Of a stretch of DNA of 64,000 nt, positions 22,231 through 35,154 are shown piece after piece. The translations under genes and the position numbers were made by a program. The notes beneath the pieces were generated by a model, which was not told where the DNA came from, did not search any database, and saw only the letters and a list, made by a program, of their open reading frames with translations. The stretch spans positions 2,232,001 through 2,296,000 of the forward strand of contig JAWHQI010000202.1 in the NCBI GenBank assembly GCA_033032865.1. The letters run 5' to 3'. The stretch's first letter is position 1; each line of letters begins with the position of its first letter. Source of the DNA: Dactylorhiza incarnata. Lineage: Eukaryota > Streptophyta > Magnoliopsida > Asparagales > Orchidaceae.

Positions 22231-25200
22231 CAACAAAATGGGCCAAATTGACCAAAGTCAACCCTAACCCTAAATTGGTCAGGCTAGCTCAATTAGGGCC
22301 AATTGGCCTCCACCATGCCAAATTGACCCTGCCCCTACCCTCATAGGGTCACTAGGGACCTAATGGACCAAAAAGCCCCATCATGGGACCTTCTATTTGG
22401 CCAATTTTACAAAGTCAACTTTAGCCCTAATTTTGGTCAAAGTGCTCTATAAAGGGGCAATTCACACTCACCTTGCCAAATTGACATTACCTAGACCTTC
22501 CTAACCCTTACGGGAGGCCATTGGAGCCTAAGCAACCCATTGGGGTCAACCCAATTAGTCAATTTGACTAAAGACAACCTTGTCCTAAAATAGGTCAAAA
22601 TAACCTAATTTGCCCAAATAATATCCAATCCATTTGGGCTAGTCCAACTAAAGTTGTCGACCACCTAGTGGGCTTGGTAATTACTTAAATCACCACTCAA
22701 TTTCTGTAATTGGTGATTAGGAGAGAGAAAATGGAGGTTTCCCCCAAATTGAAGTGAGGAGAGCATTCATGGTGATTAATGCATTTGATCCTTCAATTCC
22801 TCCCCAATTGATGAGCATTCACTTCCCCCTTCAGCTACAAACAGATCTCTGGAGTTTCTATGGCCAGGGGAACTGAATTAGCGGAGAATTAGAGGTGGCC
22901 GAAATCTCCACTAATGGCCATTAATGGCAATTGATGACAAGGCTCCTCCCCTCCCCCAATTGATCTCCTTAACACCCTTAGGGATCAGAGAGGAGTGAAA
23001 CCCCCCTCTTCCCCGAAGAAATCGAGCTCTCCCAGTGTGAATTGACATGGTGCTGAAAGCTTCACCTCCGGCCATGGAGACTCACCGGAATTCGCGCCAC
23101 CAAGCCTCCACACAGATCCGATCCTCCCTCTCTCCCCTAGTGCATAGATCTCAATCAGTTTGGGGCTTGATTCGAGCTCAATCGAGCTTGAATCATGATC
23201 CCAAAAGGGTTTGTTTTCGAGCCCTTTTTCCCCCGCTAGAAAACCCCCCTCCGGCCACCACCGGCCGGCTAACCACCGCCCATCGCCTGCCAGCACCTCG
23301 ACGAAGGTGGTGGTGGCACTAGCCGGCCGGAAAGATGCAAGGGTGGCCGGAAAATCGAGAAGAACGGTCACCCAGGACGGTCTGTCAGGGACCGTCAATT
23401 TATTGGGGACTATGTTGGACAACCGTCTGATCTGGCGGGATCTGCTAAACGCAGATCAAATGTTTTAATATCCAAGTAATGTGTATTTCTGTCACCTTTT
23501 ATGCAGAGTTTTGTTTTAAATATTAAAAATAGTAGAGCCCCTCAAATAAAAAATGCCTAATATCAATCTTGTAGCCCTTGGTGTGTAGAATAAATTAAAA
23601 TTTGTTTCAGCCCAATAGGGGCAATGTAGCTCCCTATGGAGTCTTTTTGCTAGGACTGGTCCCTAGGGTAGGGCAGTCACCCTTCCTTGAATAACTCTTG
23701 ATAGAGAAATGCTATGGGCTTAAAAATTGAAAGCTAGGCTATTTATATCAACCCCATCATCATATCAAAAGATGGGAATTTTAGTAGATCCTTTTTCAAA
23801 GGTTTTTGTAATAATTTCCTAAATCAAGTATTAATTAATTATTGGGTCAAATGACCTCCAATGCCCTCCAATTTTTGGTGGGTACTTTTTAGGGTTATCA
23901 TATGACCCTGGTAAAAATCTCAGCCTAATTGGGTTTGATTTGGTTGGGTGATTTGTCAACCCAAGTTGGGTCAAATTAGGTCAAAATTAGGGCATGGTGT
24001 TTATCTTGGGGGCAAGGTGGTCAAAACTCATCACCAGGAGTTGAAACCTTGGCCACTGGTTTAGGATCACCTAAAACACCTTCATGAGTAAGATGGGGTG
24101 GTGTAGAGGTGGATATGCCCTAGGACCCTAGACTTACCCCTTGGGGTGCATATAGAACCTTGTGAAGGTCATGTGGTCTAAATTCCTAGATTGGTCATGG
24201 GACTTAGTGGATATGTTCATGGGGTGTAATAATGCCTTAGAGAATTTTGAGAGAATTTTAGGAGTAGTTATTTTCCCTAAATTAGGTTATAACCCATTTA
24301 GGGCTTTTCATTATTAGAGAGACTTACTTATTCAAATGACTTAGTATGGTGATGAAACCTTGGTAGTGCCCTTATATTCATATGATGGACCTCTGGTAAT
24401 TTTTGTGTAATTAATTAGGTGATTTAACCAGCATTTCATTTACAAGGCACTTATTTTACCTTAACCTTGAGAAATAAAATTAAGGGTCCAAAACTCTCTC
24501 TAAAAATGTGTAACTTGGTGATAGAACATTTCAGAGCACTAGCAAGCTCTGTAAATTTTTATATAATTTTTGGAGATTGCTATCAATGGGCTACTTCACA
24601 ACATGCTCATATTAGGATTTATTTGGAATATTTGTTTAGGTGAGAAAATGATTTCCATAAATTGTGTAACTCAGTCAGCAAGCCTTTATGAACATATTGG
24701 AGATCTAGTATTTCTTTCATAATTTTTGGAATTATTTAACAGTAGGTTCCTTCACAATTTTCCCTAGACAGGGTTTCTTTGGAATATTTATTTATGTCGT
24801 TAATATGCCTTTATAAATTCTAAAGTTTGGCCTGAGAAATTTTCTGATCAATATAAATGACTAATAATTTTCCCATAATTTTTGGACAAGTATTTTTGGT
24901 GGTGCTTCTTTAATTCCTAATTTTGGTTTAATATTCAATATTATAATTAGAGGTCAGTTCCCGATTGTAAAATTATAACACTTTGTATTTGCTGTAATTT
25001 TGGCATGTTAGATTTGTCTTAATTTTATGAGAGTCATATCATAAGGATACCTTACACTTTATGTTCATATTTATACTTGGCAAATATTGGAGAAATTTAA
25101 ATAAATGCTAAAATGTTGAGGAAAAATATGAGTCTTTGGATTTAGTCTTATAATTCCATGATAGTCCTCCAGTAAAAAACTTGTGTCATGTGGATGAATA

Positions 25201-26989
25201 TTTTGAGTGCTTCTACTTATTAGCTTCATATAGTTAGTTTGGTTTACGTACAGTTAAAATGTGAAACTTGAGTATTTAGGGGCATACCAAGTGGAAGTGG
25301 CATGTAGTTGGTGTACATGGTCAGAAAGAAGAGGTTGAGGCCATCAAAAAGGAGTTTAGGAGATAAGAGTGTTAGGTGGGCTAAGGGTAAGGCCGTGCTT
25401 GGGATTGACGAAAGGTCATCTTTCCCCTAACGTGTCATAAACCACCTAGGGTTAATACAAGTGAAATGGTATGAGGCATAGGCATATGGGTATATACCCA
25501 TAACATTAAATGCCTTGAGAAAGGGATCCTTGGGGTGTCATCCCAGTATAGTCTAGTACCGTAGCGAGCCCCTTACAAGGTAATCCTCGGGAAGTCCAAG
25601 GTTAACCATAAATCGTAGGGCTAAGTTGTTATACAAGATTAACTAAGTTTTATACTCACTCACACTCCATTGTCATGGGTGCTTAGTCGGTTTGGTCTTA
25701 CGAGCGGTAGGCTCGATGGTTGTAGTAATAGACTTATTAGTCTTGTGAGTGGTGACTCAACCCTGTTGTTGTGTCGGATGGGTTAGCCCGGGGAGCTTAC
25801 GGCTCGGAGGTAGATATAAACATGTTTGCATGTGCATAAGGTGGTGGGTCCTTAGTGTTGATGGTCGTTGCACCGACATTAATACTTGGGCTCGGTAAGT
25901 GTGGATAACCCCTTACCAAGACAAGTCTGGTGGTCTAACCAGCAAGAGTACGTAGGGACTCCGCTGTTGTGTTCTTAGCATTGAGGCGTACGATAGGTCT
26001 GGGTTAGGTAGTGCAAATAATAACCTAGAGGTGGGCGAGGCCCAACCCACTGCTTCAGTTTTCCACTACGGAAGTATCCTGGTAGTTTTGCTAGCTCCAA
26101 AAAGGGGGAACTAAAGATATGTGTGCATAGAGTCGTACTGGGTGAGTTGCACTTGTGTGAACATAATATTTAACTGCATACCTTGCATGTCATAGCATCA
26201 ACATTGCATTTCAACCCTTACCCCTATCGTATAAGTTGGTTATGGGACTTCTTATACAATAAGCCTTGCTAAACGACCCCTTGGTCTATAGGTTGGTGTG
26301 GGCATTCCTATAAATCAATGGTTACATTTCCTTACCTTTACATGTTTGCCCTACTTGTTTACAAAACCTGTTCTTACTCTACTTTACTTACTGCTTCAGT
26401 TATTATATATATTGCGTAGTGGTAGACATTCCTCATAGATTATATCCCCGTCATCTGCCTTTGTTTACACCTAGTGTTGTCCTCTGCTTCATTCCTCCCG
26501 CTCGGTGCCTAGGAGTCACCAGGGGAGGGGTGGGGGATTGGCTTAGTCATTTGACTAACGGTCGGTGGACCTTATCATCTTAGGGGACCGAGGAGATGCT
26601 GCAGCACCAGAGGTCAGTGCAGATGGAGACGGGGCAGTCTAGCACGGGAGCACCATTGGCAGGATCCGTGAGCATCATTTAGCTTTAGTATATTATGCTT
26701 CCGCGAGAGAAAATGTAGTGAGGAATTGATGTATCGGGCAGGAGCCCTTGTTATTTCTATCTTTTATTTCAGTTACTTCATGTCGACATCTCTTTATGAT
26801 GATTTACTATTTATGTGATGTGGACCTGTCTTCTCTAGAAGTTAGTTATTCATACTTTTTCTGTGATCGATAAGGCTGTCAGGATCGGTGTTTTGTAGTG
26901 GCGACCTTCCCGAGTGAGGGTGTCACTGCAAAGCGGCGGTTCTAGGCATAAGACCCGGGTTTGTAAAAAGAAAAAAAAGGGGTCTTACA
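22231..26989 (+). mobile_element. Gyp-2 3' LTR, right piece (LTR about 5.0 kb in all)
   Basis: Continues the LTR begun at 11848 and ends GGGGTCTTACA at 26989, a typical gypsy LTR terminus. Joined without Gyp-1 it is about 5.0 kb, very long for an LTR. It contains TTGACC/GGTCAA-rich sequence (22226-22680), a GC-rich CCGGCC patch (23200-23420), long AT-rich stretches (24400-25260) and a C/T-poor 3' part. I see no retrotransposon domain and no convincing gene in it. At 26990 the sequence passes straight into the middle of a TRG-A ORF2. Confidence 0.75.
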
Positions 26990-27537
26990 CCCTATGGGCA
27001 TACTTGTGGCCAATCATCTTAAGGAGGCATCTCCCCCGATTTATCCTCTTGTTCAGAACCAGGGTTCCCATGATTTGCAATTGCTGTTTAGGGATAGCAT
27101 AATGTGCAGAGATCTTGCATAGCAGGACCTTTCCTAATATATCAGCCAAGAATCTGTATTCCTCTAACACATCATTCTTTTTCACGTTGATTGCCTTCTC
27201 TTTACTGAACTTCATGATTTGTAGTGTAGTGCTGATCTCTATTGTTGGCAGCTCATCAGTCACCGCCTTCTGGTAAATCAAAGATGTGACTCACCATCTC
27301 CTCTTTTACGTCGATATCATTTCCTGAGATTCTTTCGTGGAGGGATCCATCATCTCCAATATGAATGTTGTCTTTGAGTTCTATTAATTCGATGTCATAT
27401 AGCTTGCACCTTGTCGAGATTAACTTTGTCAGTCCTGTAGATTCAAACAGCCCATGAATGGCCTTGAAGTTGTCTGATGCAGCATTGAATGAATCTACGC
27501 CCACATCAAATCTAGAATTAACCTTTGGAGGTGCCAT
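26990..27537 (-). pseudogene. ORF2 N-terminal half (unit A3)
   Basis: Minus strand, start at 27537 (MAPPKVNSRFDVGVDSF). The core LADILGKVLLCKISAHYA lies in another frame (27281-26985), after the out-of-frame deletion shared by all TRG-A copies. The rest is cut off at 26989 by the Gyp-2 LTR end. This copy is more diverged from A2 and A6 than they are from each other. Confidence 0.75.
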
Positions 27538-27574
27538 TAAATCTTACTATTAGTACTACAAAGAGAAGAACATG

Positions 27575-27589
27575 AAAGAGAGAGAGAGA

Positions 27590-27635
<46 letters not shown>

Positions 27636-27680
27636 CAAGAGCAAGAACACAAGAGAGCTAGAGAGCCAGAATGCACGATA

Positions 27681-27748
<68 letters not shown>
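27575..27748. repeat. Expanded (GA)n microsatellite
   Basis: Two long runs (27575-27631 and about 27686-27748) of GA repeats separated by GCAAGAGCAAGAACACAAGAG. Other TRG-A units have only about 10-25 bp of GA here. It sits just upstream of the ORF2 start and creates a false Leu-Ser reading frame on the minus strand (27754-27518). Confidence 0.92.
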
Positions 27749-27752
<4 letters not shown>

Positions 27753-28933
27753 AAAAAGGTAATATTATCTAACGTCTAAGTAGCTTAACAGAAGATGATT
27801 CATCGCAACTTAGAGTTGTATTCAAAGCAATGTCGGAAAGAAATAAATTTAGCGCGCCAAAATATGTCGAAGTAGCTTCTAGAAGCAAAATTGCGCCCGA
27901 CGATTTGTAAACGACGTGACTTCAAATTTGTGCAGTAATTATTAAATAGACGCAGGCATCGATATGCATTCGACGCTACGTCGAATGCTATTCAAATAAT
28001 CAATTCTGGGCGGCTCTCGAAGCTGGCGACACGTAGAACTCGACGGTGCGTCGAATTCTATTCGACGCAACTCTGAATCTACAATTGCATTTCTTTAAGA
28101 AGTTTATGCTGTTTTTCCCAGCAATTGTCTTTATTGAAAATAGCATTTATAATATTATATGTGTTAATTAGTGTGCATCATCAAGAGTTTGGGAAAAGAA
28201 GTCACTCCCTTGATTCTTTGAAGTTCCATGTTGAATGATTAGTTTTCCATTTCCCTCTATTATCTCTGAGGAAGGGATCCTAAATTCTCCTACACATGTA
28301 ACTCAAACATTAGAAGGTACCCAGGTTACCTTGGTCCATTTGCTTTTACCAATATAAGGTGAAATGAAAGAATAAGTGTGTCTTTCATGATATCCTTTTG
28401 GATGACAGAAAATAGGTCTATTAGACCAATATTTATTATTTTGTTATTTGAAGTTTGCATAGAATCCATTTTGATATAGTAGATATGCAGAATGTGTAAT
28501 AATTTTCCTCTTAGTTTTACCATTTTGATTGAAATTCATTAGTTTCTCTGAATTCTTTTTCTCTAGAGTTCTCTTCTTACTATTAGGATTTACTTTGTTA
28601 AATATAGTGAGTTTTCAGGGTGATTGTTGCCTAATGCTTTAATTACTGTTCTGGTCTCAGCTATTTGAAAGTCACTAAGTCTAACAAATATAACTTGAAT
28701 TTTCCAAGCAGGTTAGATGGGGTCTTCTGTGCTGGTGGATGGATCTGCTCCTAAGCCAATGTGCTTAAATCTCATAGAGAGATTTTAAGTAATATCCTTG
28801 AGATTTTGACTCCTCCCAATGAGTGAGTATTCAAAGGCTTTTGTTTTTGTAAGCTCATCTTTTAGGTTTGAGTTTTCATTGGTTAGTTTAGTTATTATTG
28901 TTTCCTTTTTAATAAATTTGATTTCTCAAATCA
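27749..28933 (-). pseudogene. Spacer and gag C-terminal remnant (unit A3)
   Basis: 27749-28100 is the CGTCGA-bearing spacer. 28270-28560 is the decayed second knuckle region ending at the KANGPR variant of the usual gag-pol border motif. 28570-28933 covers the coiled-coil end. Everything upstream in gag, the primer site and the LTR of this unit are missing because of the deletion at about 28930. No open frame over 70 codons. Confidence 0.65.
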
Positions 28934-28940
28934 TAATTTT
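28926..28940. other. Deletion junction joining units A3 and A4
   Basis: The sequence TTTCTCAAAT from the coiled-coil end of gag is followed directly by AATTTTCACGGAGTAC from the 3' end of the next internal region. In intact units these points are separated by the gag N-terminus, primer site and a whole LTR. A short shared AATTT/CAT stretch at the join suggests microhomology repair. Confidence 0.8.
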
Positions 28941-28967
28941 CACGGAGTACATGTAGTGTTCTATTCT

Positions 28968-30620
28968 TTAGGAGGGGTTTTCCTCTTCCATGAGATGTCC
29001 TGAGGTGTCACCTTTGGGTGGAAACACCAAGGGCTCATCCTCTTCTTCAACAGCTTTATCATCCTCTTTGTCATTTTCTTGAGCAATGTCCTCTTGATTT
29101 ATTTTTGCTGCCTCTTTAGCAATGTTATTAACATCATCTAGGAGTTGTTCAATGATGAGGGGCTCCCCTTGGGTCAATGCAAGAATTTATATAGTGAGAA
29201 CTGCTTCCTGAGCCATTGTAAGAAGCTCCCTGTGATTTAGTACACGCAACTCCCCCTAGATTTGGGCATTCTTTTCTGGAGCATGAACTATACCATCTGG
29301 AAGTACTTTGTTGAACACTGTGATCTTATTAGGATCTCCAGATTCCTGAGCAAGATTATTCTCTTCTGTGACAGGGACTTTCGCCTCTTGAATGATCTCC
29401 CCCTCCTTAACCTTACAGGCAAGTGAGGTTAAGAATATTATGGTAACTCTGGAGGAAAAAATTACTGACCTTATTGACTGAAAAGATTCTAGTGACCCTT
29501 TTATCTCTTTCTATATCTGGGAATATTTCCTATTAAACTTTATTGCCTGTGTTAGTAATAGATCAACAAATGTCCCAGTGGCCAGCCCCACTGCCTTAGA
29601 GATTACCTGGTCCATGTGAAAAGAGTGTATATGATGGGTGGTAGAGGGAGGATTAGCAGGAGGTGAAGATAGGTTAATTGGAGAGTTTTCTGGAGACAGA
29701 ACACTGAGACCTGTGAGATTATGATTGATAGGGGATTGTATTTGAATGTCTTCTGGGATTATGATTGGTTGTGGTTGCTGTTGAGGAGAGGTCCTTGCTG
29801 GAGGTTCTATTATGTTGTCTTGTGAAACTATTACATGATTTTGAGCTCGTGGTTCAGCTATGTATCTGCTATGATTGCATCAATATCTTGAGGAGGTGGA
29901 GATGCTGGAGGAGAGGGTGCAGCTTGACCAGGCTTTAGAATTTGCCTGGTCCACCTGGAGAAGATCCCTATGTGGATCCTTTTTCCTGGAGTAATTGGCA
30001 CCCCTTTTGATTTATAGACCAATGGATAGTGTTGGATCATGATTTGGCTCATAATTCTCATGTATGCATTCTACTTATGGGCATACTTGTGGCCAATCAT
30101 CTTCAAGAGGCATCTTTCCCGATTTATCCTCTTGTTCAGAACCAGGACTCCCATGATTTGCAATTGCTGTTTAGGAATAGCATATTGCGCAGAGATCTTG
30201 CATAGCAGGACCTTTCCTAGAATATTTGCCAAGAATATGTATTCCTCTAACACATCATTCTTGTTCAGGTTGATTGCCTTCTCTTTACTGAACTTCATGA
30301 TTTGTAGTATAGTGCTGATCTCTGTTACTGTCAGCTTATCAGTCACCGCCTTCTAGTAAATCAAAGGTGTGGCTCACCATCTCCTCTGTTACGTTGATAT
30401 CATTTCCTGAGATTCTTCCGTTGAGGGATCCATCATCTCCAATATGAATGTTGTCTTTGAGTTCTGTTAATTCGACATCATATATCTTGCACCTAATCGA
30501 GATTAACTTTGTCAGTCCTGCAGTTTCAAACAACCCAAGAATGGCCTTGAAGTAGTCTGATGTAGCATTGAATGATTCTACATCTACATCAAATCCAGAA
30601 TTGACTTTTGGAGGTGCCAT
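28968..30620 (-). pseudogene. ORF2 of unit A4
   Basis: Minus strand, start at 30620. N-terminal part 30620-30339 runs to the FDLLEGGD motif; the core 30346-30071 is in another frame; the SKGVPIT and FSRWTRQILKPGQAAPSPPAS part is at 30061-29858; then a Pro/Gln-rich stretch; the acidic C-terminal coiled coil is at 29177-28968. A TAG codon falls at the start of the core and another stop near 30065. Same architecture as TRG-B ORF2, but broken. Confidence 0.75.
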
Positions 30621-31269
30621 TGAATCTTACTGTTAGTACCTACAAAAAGAAGAACATGAAAGAGAGAGAGAGAGGAAAGCAAGAGCAAGAACACAAGAGA
30701 GATAGAGAGCCAGAAAGCACGAGATCACGAGAGATAGAATTCGAAAGCGTAATATTATCTAACGTCTAATTTGCTTAAAAGTAGACGATTCGTCGCAACT
30801 TAGAGTTGTATTCAAAGCAACATCGGAAATAAAAAAATTCAGCCCGCCAAAACATGTCGAAGTAGCTTCTAGAAGCAAAATTCCGCATGCTTGACATGTC
30901 AACGTTGCGTCGATTTTTAATCGACGTGACTTTGAATTTGTGCAGTAATTATTAAATCGACGGTTGCGTCGATATGCATTCGATGATGCTTTTGAACACT
31001 ATTCAAATTATCTATTCCAGGCGGCTCTCTAAGCTGGCGTCGAGTAGAACTCGACGGTGCATCAAATTCTATTCGACTTAACTCTGAATCTACAATTGCA
31101 TTTTTGTAAGAAGTTTATGTTGTTTTTCCCAGCAATTGTCTTTTGAAAATAACATTTATAATATTATATATGTTAATTAGAGTGCATCATCAAGAGTTTG
31201 AGAAATGAAGTCACTCAGTTGATTCTTTGAAGTTCCACGTTGAATGATTAGTTTTTCCCTATGACTCTA
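30621..31269. other. Spacer between gag and ORF2 (unit A4)
   Basis: Short GA repeat (30660-30674) and CGTCGA/TCGACG motifs at 30780-31070, as in the other units. No gene seen. Confidence 0.6.
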
Positions 31270-33222
31270 TTATCTCTGAGGAAGGGATCCTAAATTCTCC
31301 AGCACATGTAACTCAAATATTAGAAGGTACGTAGTTACCTTGGGCCCTTTGCTTTTACCAATATAAGGTGAAATGAAAGAATAAGTGGGTCTTTCATGAT
31401 ATCCTTTTGAATGGCCGAAAATAGGTCTATTAGACCAATATTTTTTAATTTGATATTTGAAGTTTGCATAGAATCCATTTTGATATAGTAGATATGTAGA
31501 ATGTCTAATGATTTTTCTCTTAGTTTTACCTTTTTGATTGAAATTCATTAGTTTCTCTGAATTGTTTTTCTATAGAGTTCTCTTATCACTATTAGGATTT
31601 ACTTTGTTATATATAGTGAGTTTTTCAGTGTGATTGTTGTCTAGTGCTTTAATTACTGTTCTGGTCTCAGCTATTTGAAATTCACTAGGTCTAAGAAATG
31701 TAACTAGATTTTTCTAGGCAGGGCTGCTAGGGACTTCTATGCTGGTGGATGGATCTGCTCCTAAGCCAAGGTGCTTAAATCTCATAGAGAGATTTTGTGT
31801 AATATCCTTGAGATTTTGACGCTCCCATTGAGTGAGTCTTCAAAGGCTTTTGCCTTTGTAAGCTCTTCTTTTAGGTTTGAGTTTTCATTGGTTAGATTAG
31901 TTATTACTGTTTCCTTTTTATAAATTTGATTTCTCAAATATTAATTTACAGAATACAAATCATTTTTCTTAAAGTCTTCTAATTCTTCCCTAAATGTTTC
32001 TATTTCTTTTTGAACCTTAAGATAATCATTACAAAATTCCTTAAAACAACTCTTAAATTCTTCTGTATTAAATTCTTCTAAAGTAAAATCAAAGTCATCA
32101 AGGAGAGATAGCTGATCTTCTTCAGTTGAATCTTCTAAATCCATTAGGCAGGGTTCTTCAGTCTTTATTTCTTCCTCCCTATCGGAGGAAGTGTTGGAGC
32201 TTGATTCAGTATCACTCCAAGTTTCAACTACAAAGCCTCTTCCTTTCTTCTTATCTTTTCATCTGAACTTCTGCTTTTGGTGATCCCTTTTATGAAGCTC
32301 GTCCTTCTGAAGATCTCGGCACTCAGGTGCAATGTGTCCAGATTTCCTAGAAGAGTAGCAGGTTATCTAATTCTTTGGAGTCTTGTCCAATCTGGGTTTG
32401 TTTGAGCTCCTATCCTTCTTTCTGTAGTCTTCTGTCTTTACCCATTTTCTAAATCTTCTAGCTAAGAGATTGAACATCTCTCCTTCAGAAGTGGAAGCCT
32501 CCCCTTCAGCAGCCTTCAGAGCAATGGTCCTTTCTTTAGGGTTTGAGACCTTTTCTTTGGCTTCAGTCTTATCCATGCTCTTTAATAGGAGCACATAGGA
32601 CTTGAGCTTTCTTAGTAGAGCATCAGTAGAAATTTCTCTATGACATCTTTACTCTCTAATAACCCAGATCCTTGTGTCATATATGCTTGGGAAGCACATG
32701 AGGAGCTTGTCATTTATCTCTATTTGAGATATCTCCTTGTCCAGTCCTCTCAGCTCATTTATAATGATGTTGAATCTCTGATGCATCTCAGCCACACTTT
32801 CTTCAGACTTCTTTTGGAATTTCTCATAATGTGATATGATAAAGAGCCTTCTGTCCTTTCTTTCATCCGAATTTCCCTAAACCAATCTAGAAAGGGATCC
32901 CCAGAATTCTTTTTGGTGAGTTGCAGTCAACCACCTTTTGGAAAATGTCATCAGACATTGTAGAGACCAGAATGTTCATGGCCTTGAGATCACATGCCTT
33001 CAGCTTCTTTTCAGCATCTGTCCATTCAGATCTAGGGACAGGTTCCTATGTGACAGTTCCACTGATAGTTCTCCTGACTAGTGCTGGAGGACCTGAGATA
33101 ATGACATCAAAAATGTCTTCATCAATAGAGTTTATATATAACTTTATTCTGGCTGTCCAAAGTGTATACTTATTCAGGTGATACACTGGTGGTCTGATGG
33201 ATGCATATTCCTTAGAACACAT
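31270..33222 (-). pseudogene. Copia-type gag (unit A4)
   Basis: Start codon at 33222. The UBN2-like domain spans about 33200-32640, the CYSS-type knuckle is near 32350, the acidic coiled coil is at 32144-31941, and the second decayed knuckle with the KSKGPKVT border motif is at 31548-31270. The in-frame TAG at 33048-33046 shared by most TRG-A copies is present, and a stop follows TPKN before the knuckle (32367). Pol is absent after the border motif. Would have been the particle protein of the element; not functional as read. Confidence 0.8.
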
Positions 33223-33319
33223 TTTTTGAAAATAATATTAAAATATAAAATTTAGAGGTGAGAGGATCTTTTGATCAAGGTGTTAACCTTTTTATGATCA
33301 ACCTCGCGCTGATATCAAT

Positions 33320-34920
33320 TGAAAGTGCACAGTGTTGCCTCTGAGTACTCTCTAGAGGGGGGGGGGTTGAATAGAGTTTTAAAACTTTTCTAAAGTCTTA
33401 TGCACACACAATAAAAATACTTCTAATACTTGTGCATTCAGCTGTTCAATCCCGAATAAAGTAATCACAGAAATGCAGAAATAATAAAATGGACAGCACA
33501 GAAATTCACAGCACAAAGACAAGGGCTAAAGTGGTTCCCCAAAACTTATGGGTACATCCACTCTTCTACCACCTTGAATGGAATACACTAATATGTGCCT
33601 AAGTCTTTTGAAAAGGAGACTCTTACAACCATTGAGTCTTTTGGTAAGGAGACTCTTAGAACCAACAACTGAAACCTTAGGTATGGGGACTCTTAGAACC
33701 AAGAACTGAGTCTTTTGATAATGAGACTCTTAGAACCAATCTATATATTTCGATAAGGAGATCTTGAACCACTTAATCCTTTGGAGAGGGATTCTAAAAA
33801 CTCTTTACTCATGTTACAATAAGAAAGAAAGAATAAGAAAGAAGAAAAATAAATTAGTCTTCTGATTTGAATCCTCTTTCATCAGATTTCTCTGAGGATT
33901 CTTGGCACTGTGGACTGGATCTTATAGAAGATTAATCCTTTATAGGAAAAGGATTGTTAAGCTTTGTCCAATCTTTCACTTGGTTGCAGCAGGGAGAAGA
34001 AGAAGTGATGTTGAACATAGAAGTATCTTTATGTATCTTGTCTGAGAGAGAACTTGAGGAAGAAGAAGACATAATATAATGGTATAATTGTTTGTTATCT
34101 CTCTTCCTGCGTATATTCTCTGTCGAATAACATTTGAATTTGTTTCCTCTTCGATTGTGTCCCTGTTAAGAATGTTCATGGGATAATACCATTCTCTTTC
34201 CATTTATGTTGACAACCCATCAATTATCTTTTTGAATAACTTTCAAGGATGTCTTCGTTGTCTCTCTGGAGTCCTTCTTTCCATTCTTGGCAATAAATGA
34301 ACAATTAAAATTCAAATTACTTCCTTGTATACCTTCTGGAAGAGCATCAGAAAAGAATACAGAAAGTATTCTATTTTTATGCATGTATTTGACATAGCGT
34401 CGAATACATTTGCCTTCTAGTCGGCGCACCTCTGAGTTCTAATAGAAGCTGCTTCGAATTCCTCTTCAGCTTTGAACTGAACTTTGATATTAGTATTGCA
34501 TCGAATTCTTATCGACGTATCCGTCGAGTTGAAGACTTGGACTTTGAACTTCATCTTCTGCGTCGACTTTAAGTCAAAGTTGCGTTGACTTCTAATACTG
34601 CTTCAAATGACTATGTCTTCTGCGTCGAGTACATCTCGACGTTGCATTAACTTGGACTTTAGTCTGAGTTAATGTTACTTCTATTCAAAGTTACTTCGAC
34701 TCGTAGTCGAAGCTGCGTCGACTTCTATTCGACGCAGGTTTAACTGAACTAAATTTTTGTCTCTTTTTGGATTGGTCTTTGACACTCTAATCAAAGTGTG
34801 ACATCCTAAGACATCTATTGACCAAATTACCCTCTCTATCTAACATGTGTAATATATCCTAGAAAATGAAATCACTTGTATTTAATTTGAAAGATAAATT
34901 AAAGGGGGTTTTTCAGAACA
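33320..34920 (-). mobile_element. TRG-A LTR-2 (1601 bp)
   Basis: Shared by A4 (as 5' LTR) and A5 (as 3' LTR). Contains the G run (33357-33366), hairpin-arm repeats at 33590-33770 and CGTCGA motifs at 34400-34740. The end at 33320 reads GCACTTTCA on the minus strand, as in LTR-4 and TRG-B, while LTR-1 and LTR-3 end GCACATTCA, another mark of the LTR-1/LTR-3 pairing. Confidence 0.9.
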
Positions 34921-35154
34921 ATCTCCCCCTATTTATCTTAACAAATTTTACAAATTGTTTAAGTGATTTCAATCATTCTTAGACATAAAATTGAATACAG
35001 ACAAATGTACAAAGAACAATAATGACATGATTGAATAGAAGCACAAACTATATAATAAACTTCCAAGTAATCAGATTATTTTCAATAACTTTATCCACCA
35101 AGTAATATAATAGAAATTTTTCATTTTCACGGAGTACATGTAGTGTTCTATTCT

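Noticed and set aside
22985..23422. 145-codon minus-strand frame and overlapping plus-strand frames at 23047-23468
   Set aside because: GC-rich patch inside the Gyp-2 LTR, open on both strands, with no recognisable domain; frames most likely follow from base composition.
27518..27754. Leu/Ser-rich 78-codon frame
   Set aside because: Translation of the GA microsatellite.
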